In this document: piece after piece, positions 57,698-64,000 of the stretch
Numbering within the stretch: the stretch's first letter is position 1
Layout of the letters: every line of letters begins with the position of its first letter
Assembly: GCF_013201605.1 (NCBI RefSeq)
Contig: NZ_CP053848.1
Coordinates: 868,001 to 932,000, forward strand
Direction: 5' to 3'
From: Campylobacter ornithocola
GTDB taxonomy: Bacteria; Campylobacterota; Campylobacteria; Campylobacterales; Campylobacteraceae
DNA: 64,000 nucleotides
Translations under genes and position numbers: made by a program
The notes under the pieces: generated by a model
The model's database searches: none
What the model saw: the letters and a program-made list of their open reading frames with translations, nothing else
What the model was told of the DNA's origin: nothing

Positions 57698-58605
57698 ACA
57701 ATGCAAACTCTTATACCTTTTATAAACTTCTTAAAAAATTATTAAAAGATCATCCCAAAGAAGATATTTTTCTAAGGGTAAATAATGCCCTAATGCATCC
57801 TAACAAAGAAATCGAATATGTAAAATTCAATAAAAATATTAGTGATTTTCCCATTGAAATTATGATTAATTTTATGGGTCTACAAGGTAATACATCACAA
57901 CTCCCTTCTTATATACTAGACAAGCTCTCTAGGAATGAGGATGGCGGGGATGGATGGAGTTTATTTTTTGATTTCTTCAATCACTATCTTCTTTGGATTT
58001 TTTTTGAAATTACCACTCTTAACAATTATCCAAAAAGTTTTGATATTAACTTCAACGATAGAATTTCTAAAATACTATTTTCTATGTTAGGTATCAATGA
58101 CACAAAAATTGCAAAGAGATATCTGCCTTTTGCACCGTTATTACTAAGTTTAAGAAGACCTAAAAGTTATATTGAAAGAATTTTACAAATCACTTTTAAT
58201 TTACAAAATCAATTAAATATTATAGAAAATATACCCCATCAAATTTACATAAGACACATGCAATTAAATAAATTAGGAAGTAAAAATCATATTTTAGGAA
58301 AAAATCTAATCTTAGGAAAAAAATTTCTATCTTACCAAAATAAAATAGCTATTTATATAAAAGATATACACTATGATGAAGCTTTAAAATACTTTCCAAA
58401 CGCAGAAAAATACAAAGAGCTTAAAGAAAGTATATTATTTCTAACTAACAATGAATTTTGTGTTGATTTATATCTTAAAATTATTTTTAATAAAAGAATG
58501 CTGTTTAAGCTAGGAGATTACTCTCACTCCAAATTAGGATGGGGTAAAATTTTAGGAAAAAAAATAAAAAATTACGAAATAATACATATTAAACTTCATG
58601 AATAA
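57694..58605 (+). CDS. tssG: T6SS baseplate protein TssG
   Basis: Baseplate wedge subunit, partner of TssF. The 303 residues include FMGLQGNTSQLPSYI (family MGLYGPxGxLP-like motif), FFDFFNHYLLWIFFE and the C-terminal LILGKKFLSYQNKIAIYI and LGWGKIL parts. The gene ends the tssA-to-tssG arm of the cluster and is coupled to tssF by an ATGA overlap. Confidence 0.92.
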   Translation: MNNANSYTFYKLLKKLLKDHPKEDIFLRVNNALMHPNKEIEYVKFNKNISDFPIEIMINFMGLQGNTSQLPSYILDKLSRNEDGGDGWSLFFDFFNHYLLWIFFEITTLNNYPKSFDINFNDRISKILFSMLGINDTKIAKRYLPFAPLLLSLRRPKSYIERILQITFNLQNQLNIIENIPHQIYIRHMQLNKLGSKNHILGKNLILGKKFLSYQNKIAIYIKDIHYDEALKYFPNAEKYKELKESILFLTNNEFCVDLYLKIIFNKRMLFKLGDYSHSKLGWGKILGKKIKNYEIIHIKLHE

Positions 58606-58769
58606 TTTTTATATTTATCAAAATATATCATTTATTCATCTATATTAAAATCAAATATATAAAATCTGAATTTTTATTATTTAAACTATTGATATTATTA
58701 AATTTTAATAATACCCAATATTATGAAAATAACCATAAATTAACAACAAGCTTATATTAATCCAAAACT
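58606..58769. other. Short A/T-rich gap with palindrome after tssG
   Basis: No gene seen. A perfect palindromic run (ATTATTAAATTTTAATAAT) near 58693-58711 could act as a weak terminator of the tss operon. The right copy of the 572-bp repeat begins at 58771. Confidence 0.4.
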
Positions 58770-59522
58770 CTACTTCAACCTCACATTCATAATCATATTA
58801 GATAAAAAGATACTATCTTTATCAAAGCTTTTTAAGTTATATTCTAGTTTTAAGTATCTTTTTTGTATATCTTGCATTAAAGTTGAAAGATTGTATAAAC
58901 TTAAACTTTCTAATATATTTATAAGTTCTATCTTGCTTAAAGTATTAAAATCATTTAATAGTCTAAGATAATTACTTACAATAGAATAAGTATTAATACT
59001 ATTAAATAAAATTTTATTTTTTATATCTTCTTTAATAAAAAATTGATTATTTTTTATATAAAAATAATCTTTAAGATGATGATTACTTAATATTTGATTA
59101 TAAAAATTTAAAAGACTTTCTTTGCTGTTTAAGTCTATAAAATTTAAAAATATATTTTCTTTTAATAATACTTCTTGTAATTGTTTTAAGTTTTTAAAAG
59201 CATGATTTATACTAGAAGTATTTTTTAAAGCATAAATGATATTATCATCTTTAGAAATTTTTCTATTTATATTATATTGCAATAAAGGATTTTTATAAAG
59301 TGTATCACTATTGATTAAGATATTGATATGAAAAGATTCTTTACTTTTATTAGTTAATTGAAGCAAAGATATAACATCTTTTATAACTTGTAAAATATCA
59401 TTTGCTACTTCACCATAGCCCCAAGTAAAGATAATATGATTATCATCTATATTTGTAGCACCAAATAATAAAGAAGGTGCAAAAATTAAAGCACTAAGGA
59501 ATAAAATGCAAAATATTTTCAT
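58770..59522 (-). pseudogene. Chimeric ORF: TraG-like N-terminus fused to the repeat-encoded tail
   Basis: The first 60 residues have a signal peptide (MKIFCILFLSALIFAPSLLFG) and HIIFTWGYGEVANDILQVIKD, which resembles the N-terminus of F-type TraG mating-pair proteins. At 59342 the frame runs into the 572-bp repeat and continues with the 190-residue C-terminus of the gene at 18266-19087. The fusion is in frame by recombination and is unlikely to be functional in conjugation. A TTG start at 59594 was rejected because it lies in the leader of the toxin-antitoxin locus. Confidence 0.7.
58771..59342. repeat. 572-bp direct repeat, right copy
   Basis: Same orientation as 18267-18838. Outside it, the sequence differs at both ends. 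Its position between tssG and the conjugation remnants suggests that the T6SS block entered the element, or was rearranged, by recombination at this repeat. Confidence 0.9.
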
Positions 59523-59556
59523 CAATTGTATTAAAGAAGTTAAAGAGTTTGTTTGG

Positions 59557-59562
59557 TATAAT
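59557..59562 (+). promoter_or_regulatory. Predicted -10 box of the small toxin mRNA
   Basis: TATAAT on the + strand 75 bases before the ATG of the 20-residue peptide. A start near 59569 would give a leader with the AAAGGG/CCCTTT hairpin (59583-59600). Structured leaders that hide the ribosome site are usual in type I toxin mRNAs. Confidence 0.55.
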
Positions 59563-59582
59563 TGTATTAAGGGTGCAACGCC

Positions 59583-59654
59583 AAAGGGGCGCAACCCTTT
59601 AGCGTTAATTTACCGCCCAGAAGGGAGGTGAGCATAATGCTAACAAAAATTATC
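59583..59654 (-). ncRNA. Candidate antisense antitoxin RNA
   Basis: The minus strand has TTGACA (59684-59689), a 17-base spacer and TATAAT (59661-59666), a perfect sigma-70 promoter lying within the peptide ORF. Transcription would start near 59654 and run across the ATG and Shine-Dalgarno of the toxin, ending near the hairpin AAAGGGTTGCGCCCCTTT. Start and end are predictions from motifs only. Confidence 0.55.
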
Positions 59655-59699
59655 CTTATAATTATACTCTTAACACTTTGCTATGTCAAGGCTTATTGA
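59637..59699 (+). CDS. Candidate type I toxin: 20-residue hydrophobic peptide
   Basis: The ORF encodes MLTKIILIIILLTLCYVKAY: a basic residue, an uninterrupted hydrophobic stretch long enough to cross most of a membrane, and a short polar end. The ribosome site AGGGAGGTGA, 7-8 bases upstream, is one of the strongest in the window. A hairpin terminator follows within 6 bases. The ORF is overlapped on the other strand by a consensus promoter. This layout matches type I toxin-antitoxin loci such as AapA/IsoA of Helicobacter pylori. I do not recognise the peptide itself. Confidence 0.6.
   Translation: MLTKIILIIILLTLCYVKAY
59661..59689 (-). promoter_or_regulatory. Perfect consensus promoter for the antisense RNA
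   Basis: TTGACA-N17-TATAAT on the minus strand. A full -35 box is uncommon in Campylobacter, so a match of all 12 consensus bases at optimal spacing inside a short ORF is unlikely by chance. Confidence 0.7.
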
Positions 59700-59704
59700 G
59701 TATC

Positions 59705-59723
59705 CCCTGCTTTTGCAGGGTTT
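59705..59723 (+). terminator. Terminator of the small toxin mRNA
   Basis: CCCTGC and GCAGGG pair around TTTT, followed by TTTA, 5 bases after the peptide stop codon. The outer TATCC/GGATA bases can extend the stem. It defines a mRNA of about 150 bases. Confidence 0.7.
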
Positions 59724-59798
59724 AGGATAATCCCTTTGGCTTTTACCAAACAAACTTTTAACTAAACTCTATCTCCTTTCTATAATTTTATTTTCTTT

Positions 59799-60395
59799 TT
59801 AATTAGTAGGCTTTCTTGTTAAATTCTCAAGATTGCTTTCAATCTTTTCTTGTATTTTTATAGAATCAGCTTGTATTTTATCTACATCAATACTTCCAAC
59901 AATATCAGCAATAAATTCACTTAAATCTATTTCACTAAAATCTAACTTTTGAAATTCTTCTGGAGTAAATCCTCTACAATCAGGACTTTTTGGAGAACCC
60001 CAACCTCTTCCAATTTGTGGGCGTCCTTGCTCATTAAATATTCTTGCTAATTTTGAATTAAAACAACAATGTGTTTTTTTATGCTGAATGCAAGCTATGA
60101 ATTTAATTTTTTTAGAGCAATATTCACCAACTTCTACACATCTATTTTGCTTATTGAGTTTTGCTATCTTTTTTTCATCTTCTTTACAAGGTACAAGCCC
60201 TATAAATACTTTATCTTTATCACAGCAACCACCCCCAGTTAAGCCAAAAAATTTGTCTTTAGAGCGACATCTATTATCTTTTTTATTAAAATAAAAATTT
60301 GTCCTCTATAAGAACCATCATCTTCCCAACCATTATTATTTTCATCATTAATACCAACTTGAGCATCTTCATCTTCGATATGGCTAGTGCTTTTT
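59799..60395 (-). pseudogene. traN: Decayed C-terminus of TraN mating-pair stabilisation protein
   Basis: The minus strand encodes about 166 residues in one frame down to a stop at 59799, with many cysteines (CRSKDKFF, GGGCCDKD, CVEVGEYCSKK) and the typical TraN end: CCFNSKLARIFNEQGRPQIG, GWGSPKSPDCRGFTPEE. Upstream the match continues in a second frame (ENNNGWEDDGSYRGQ) after a frameshift near 60300. A further break lies near 60395, next to NYFKCNSCVLKK. TraN is an outer-membrane protein of F-type conjugation systems. With the TraG-like piece it shows conjugative ancestry of the island. Confidence 0.82.
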
Positions 60396-60957
60396 TAAAA
60401 CACAACTATTACATTTAAAATAGTTATTGTTTTAAACATACAATATCTTTACTAACTTCTAAAACTATCTAAAGCATAGCATTTATATTTTATTTTACAG
60501 TATAAACAGGACATAAAATAAAATATTTAATATAGCATAATGTAGAATTATAGATATTAGAAAAATTTAAATGGTAATGATTTTAAAAAATGTTTATAGC
60601 TTTGAAAAAATAGCTAAAATTATACTAGGGGTTAAATCTTTAAAATAAGATTTAATCTACTTTAGCAATTCATATAATAGCAAATATTCTATTTTTGAAA
60701 TTGTTTCTTGAATATATTTAAACACTTGCTCTTCATTAGTCAGGCAGTATTTTCTTTGTTAGAATTTAAATCCACAATATTCTTTCCTTGAAATTCACAC
60801 TCTAAAAATTTTAATATATCACCTATTTAGCAAAACAATATCACTTTTTTACACATTTTTTACAATAAAATACAAAGTATGTGCAAAAGTATGTGCAAAT
60901 GAAAAAATATTTCATTAAAGTATGGATATTTAGGAGTTTGGTTGGTAAATTACATGG
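60396..60957. other. Decayed non-coding stretch next to attR
   Basis: No intact gene. On the minus strand short open pieces remain (for example FLECEFQGKNIVDLNSNKEN and LTNEEQVFKYIQETISKIEY, about 60657-60835, in two frames), so a gene has decayed here. No integrase motif could be found on either strand. Confidence 0.5.
60874..60897 (+). repeat. Tandem 12-bp repeat near attR
   Basis: aaagtatgtgca occurs twice head to tail, 60 bases from attR. Short direct repeats at this distance often are arm-type binding sites of a tyrosine integrase; that role is inference. Confidence 0.55.
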
Positions 60958-60975
60958 CGACCTCGGGCACCATTT
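60958..60975 (+). repeat. attR: 18-bp copy of the tRNA-Leu 3' end
   Basis: Identical to 18146-18163. There is no tRNA body upstream of it, so it is not a tRNA gene but the far end of the integrated element. Confidence 0.9.
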
Positions 60976-61080
60976 TTCTTAGATTTAGACTATACTAACC
61001 AAAATATAATCCATTTATAAAACTTAAAAACTATAAAATACAAAAAATTAAATTTACATATCAAATTTAACAAGAAGTGT

Positions 61081-61086
61081 TATAAT
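61081..61086 (+). promoter_or_regulatory. Predicted -10 box upstream of the decayed gene
   Basis: TATAAT in a non-coding stretch just right of attR, 75 bases before the first open segment at 61156. It may be the old promoter of the decayed gene. Confidence 0.35.
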
Positions 61087-61155
61087 ATTTTTTATTATCA
61101 TTTCTTTTTTTAAATCAAATACACACAAATAACAAAAATTATATAAAGTTTTATA

Positions 61156-63820
61156 TTGAATTATACATTGACAAAAAAAGATAAAATATTTTATTATGAA
61201 TTAAATTTAAAGAATCAAAACTTATTTAACACTTTTTTAAAAATAATGAAAAATAGTATTTTTAAAATAGAAAAAATTCAAGAAAATAATTTCACCGTAA
61301 GCGGAGATAAATTTACTTGTATTTATGAAAATAGTAAAAATATCATAATGACAGAATCTATCTTTGAAATAATTGCAAATTTATCTTAGATGATTTTTTA
61401 ATCTTTACCAACAAACTAAAGCAGATAATAAAACAATAAATGAAACTAAATAAAACTACACACCTAAGACGCAAGATCTTATAGATCGATTTAGTTATTT
61501 TAATATATCTCAAACTTTAGATGTACAATCTTTAAAAATCAATACACAAGATATGTTTGAATTTGCACAACAAATAAATGCTATGAGAAATTATTATGAA
61601 GATAAATTTGAACAAAGTGACAAAATGGATTCAGAGCAAAAAGCTGTAAAAAAATTATCAAGAAAAAATTATACAAAAAGCCTTAAGAGATGTCTTAGAT
61701 ATCACTCAAGAAGAATTTGAAAAAATCTCTTTAAATAATACAAAAAAAGCACAAGATTATATCGATGATACCTTGGAGATTGAACTTTTAAAATATGCTG
61801 ATATGTTTATCAATCATAAATTAGATGGTGATATTTACACATGTATAATTAAACCTTTACTTGAAGAAGAAACAAAAAATCAAATAAGTTTTATACAATC
61901 TAAATCTTTTAATAACATCAATTCTAAAGAATATTTTTTCAATTTAATAAAAGCTAGTGCGAAAGTGACATTCAAGCAAGCTCAAAAAAGTATAACAATG
62001 CAAAATTTATTATTCTTTGCAAGCACAGCTTTGTGAAATTTATAACCAAAATAATCAAAATTATAAACTAGAGAGCGAAGAAATATTTAAATTTATAGAA
62101 TCTTTACCTAACTATATAATTTTTAATAAAACAAATATGGCTCTACAAGCAATCCAAACAACATAATGAAAAGAACATATTAGCCAACTTGATGATATTG
62201 AATGTTTATGATGAGTGGTAAAAAGAAGAATGTATGGAACTTTTTGTGTTAGATTGCACATATAAATCTCCAAAACTTTTAGCTTATAAAAGAATTGGTG
62301 TAAATTTAAGCGATGAGGAGATAAAAAAGAAAGAAAAAGAACTCATAGTAACAAAAAATTTAATTTTAATGCTATAAAAGCTTACAAAATTAAAAAGAGA
62401 AATGATTTTTTTAAACAGATCTTAAAAGAAGAATTAGCTCCACCACAAGAACACTAATATACTATAAATTTAAATTCTATTGAAGAAAAATACATAAAAG
62501 AAATTTTAAATTTAGATGAAAAAATAAATATTACAAATTTTCATATAAATATTATCAATTCTTCATTTAACAAAATTATCCAAAAACTTTGTGGTGATTT
62601 TTTAGCATTAGATGATGTTTTAGAACAAAGCAAAATACACGACTTAATTCACAATGATTTTATTGAAATTTTAATGCAAAAAAATGTTAGCAAAAAAACT
62701 TTGAAAAAATAAATATTTGTGTTTTTGAACATATTTTTAACACTAAAGAGTACGATTTTTATTGTAATTTAGAAGATGAGAAAAAACAAAATTTTGCCTT
62801 AAAAATATATTAAAATCTTTTCAAGACTTTACTAAAATGTGATGTGAGTATCATTAAAAAACACTTAGAAAAACTACAAACTCTAAAAGAATTTTATATC
62901 TTAATACAAAAATTAAATCTTGAAAATTCTAATCAAAATTTAAATTATTATGAAAATCAAACATACCACACAAAAGACTATATAAAAATTCAATTAAAAA
63001 ATTTAAATAAAATCACAAATTTGCAAGAATTTTTATACAAAAATACAAATCTTCTTATGAAAAAGAAGAATTTTTGCAAAATTATGATTTTAAAGATTGG
63101 CAGTATACCGATGGTGAAAATTTTGTATATGATAGACAATGCATTAATGAAAATTCCATAAGTTTTTTAAAAGCAAATAAAAAATTTCAAGAACCAAAAA
63201 TACGCTTACTATGTTTTACACAATTTAGATCAAACAATAACATAGAAAGCCAAGCAGAAAAATATTTGATTATTTAATGTTAGGAGAATCTCTTTTTGGT
63301 TTAGATAATGTATTAAATTTATTAAATATCATTAAACACAAAGAATATTGTGATGCCTTAAAAACCAAGAGATAACTCATGGATTAATTTACAGACGAAT
63401 GATAGACATAAAAGAGTTGGCAAATTATCTAAAAACAGAAGAAATTAAAATATTATATTTATGCAAAATAACGATGAGTACTTTAACTCCTTAAGCAAAG
63501 CTTTGAAAATATCAAATTTAAAAGTAAATTTTGATTTTAAATTAAATTTAGATAATAATTTACAAATTTTTATACTAGAAAACAAAGAGAATAAAAATTT
63601 AAAATCAGCTATTATGTTTGGAGATAGCATAGAGAAAGAATATATTTTAGATTTTATAGAAAAAGAGCAGTTTAACTAAAACTCTCTTCGTTTATTTTTT
63701 GATTTAAAAAAGATCATTATGGCCTATATAGATAATAGAAGCGAGGAAGAGGATTTTAACATTAATGAAAATATAGAATTTAAATCCAATTTTGATGAAA
63801 AATTCTTTGACTATGTTTAG
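61156..63820 (+). pseudogene. Long multiply frameshifted remnant of unknown gene(s)
   Basis: Successive open pieces in changing frames read as one colinear Lys/Asn-rich protein of very roughly 850 residues: 61156-61389, 61460-61680, 61685-62160, 62230-62390, 62375-62455, then further pieces to the stop near 63819. At least eight frameshifts or nonsense codons separate them. Recognisable stretches include DGDIYTCIIKPLLEEETK, DFKDWQYTDGENFVYDRQC and SAIMFGDSIEKEYILDFIE, but no family is recognised. Two adjacent genes are equally possible. It lies outside the island repeats, so it may be older chromosomal or element DNA at the same tRNA. Confidence 0.65.
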
Positions 63821-63971
63821 TTTTGTAAAAAAATCTTACAATAATCTTTTCATATGCAAAAAAAATAATATAAAGTATATTATTTTTTTGCATAGATATG
63901 TATCAATCAAATTTAGAAAAGAATTTTACTTGCATGAGTTCTTTTATAAATAAATGCTTTCCACTAAGTGT

Positions 63972-63996
63972 AAAGGAAATTAAGCAAATTTCCTTT
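63972..63996. terminator. Terminator-like hairpin at the window end
   Basis: AAAGGAAATT and AATTTCCTTT form a perfect 10-bp stem with a 5-base loop, followed by T on the + strand and preceded by A/T-rich DNA. It probably ends a unit on one of the two strands; the gene served lies outside the window or has decayed. Confidence 0.6.
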
Positions 63997-64000
63997 TGAA

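Larger units (their letters stand above)
18146..60975. mobile_element. Genomic island with T6SS, probably a decayed integrative conjugative element
   Basis: A 42.8-kb block bounded by the 18-bp att repeats, with its left copy in tRNA-Leu(CAA). It holds the T6SS structural genes, effector loci, a candidate type I toxin-antitoxin locus and decayed traN- and traG-like conjugation genes near the right end. No integrase, relaxase or T4SS ATPase was found, so it is probably fixed or only mobilisable in trans. T6SS clusters in C. jejuni are known from an integrated element (CJIE3); kinship with that element is inference here. Confidence 0.82.

Noticed and set aside
59523-59594. TTG start giving the chimeric ORF 24 extra residues
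   Set aside because: This part lies in the leader and hairpin of the toxin-antitoxin locus; the signal peptide starts properly at the ATG at 59522.
60396-60957. Integrase C-terminus next to attR
   Set aside because: The short minus-strand pieces show no tyrosine recombinase motif and change frame; left as unassigned decay.
60958-60975. A second partial tRNA-Leu gene
   Set aside because: Only the 3' end with ACCA and TTT is present, with no D or anticodon arm; it is an att repeat.
18146-60975. An integrase or relaxase gene for the island
   Set aside because: Looked for the R-H-R-Y and relaxase patterns in the larger open frames; none seen, so no such gene is claimed.

Overview
The window is AT-rich, epsilonproteobacterial DNA, almost certainly from a Campylobacter close to C. 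jejuni and the C. lari group. The oorDABC, ilvIH-lpxD and ftsK-flgL blocks, the fused CcsBA cytochrome c synthase, the TATAAT-centred promoters with poorly conserved -35 boxes and a sigma-54 element before flgL all fit that genus. No rRNA or CRISPR array was seen.

Bases 1-18160 are chromosomal backbone: ccsBA (cut by the window edge), a small unknown gene, lpxD, ilvH, ilvI, oorC-oorB-oorA-oorD, mdh, an AsmA-like gene, mltG, ftsK, flgL and tRNA-Leu(CAA). sucCD, which lies between mdh and oorD in C. jejuni, is absent from that position.

Bases 18146-60975 form a genomic island inserted at the 3' end of tRNA-Leu. It is bounded by an 18-bp direct repeat (attL inside the tRNA, attR at 60958-60975) and, inside that, by a 572-bp direct repeat at 18267-18838 and 58771-59342. 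The island carries a type VI secretion system with tssA, B, C, D (hcp), E, F, G, I (vgrG), J, K, L, M and an FHA gene, but no tssH/clpV. To the left of tssM runs an effector operon: tandem lipoproteins, a lipase with a DUF4280 PAAR-like domain, and three proteins of unknown function. To the right of vgrG is an array of shuffled effector cassettes: three large related proteins (E1, E2, E3) interleaved with two families of small membrane proteins (A1/A2, B1/B2) and a zinc-ribbon membrane protein. Only E3 keeps a full C-terminus, which ends in an HExxH metallopeptidase-like domain. E1 and E2 are cut at different points and capped by one common tail sequence, and E1 is also frameshifted at an A9 tract.

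The right end of the island holds decayed conjugation genes: a TraN C-terminus with frameshifts and a TraG-like N-terminus fused to the 572-bp repeat. Between them is a compact candidate type I toxin-antitoxin locus. It has a 20-residue hydrophobic peptide with a strong Shine-Dalgarno, and an antisense promoter with perfect TTGACA-17-TATAAT boxes inside the peptide ORF. The island therefore looks like a decayed integrative conjugative element whose main cargo is the T6SS. No integrase was found.

Bases 60976-64000 hold a long, multiply frameshifted remnant of an unrecognised gene or genes and a terminator-like hairpin at the window end.

The parts most worth study are the effector cassette array, the E3 protein and the type I toxin-antitoxin candidate.
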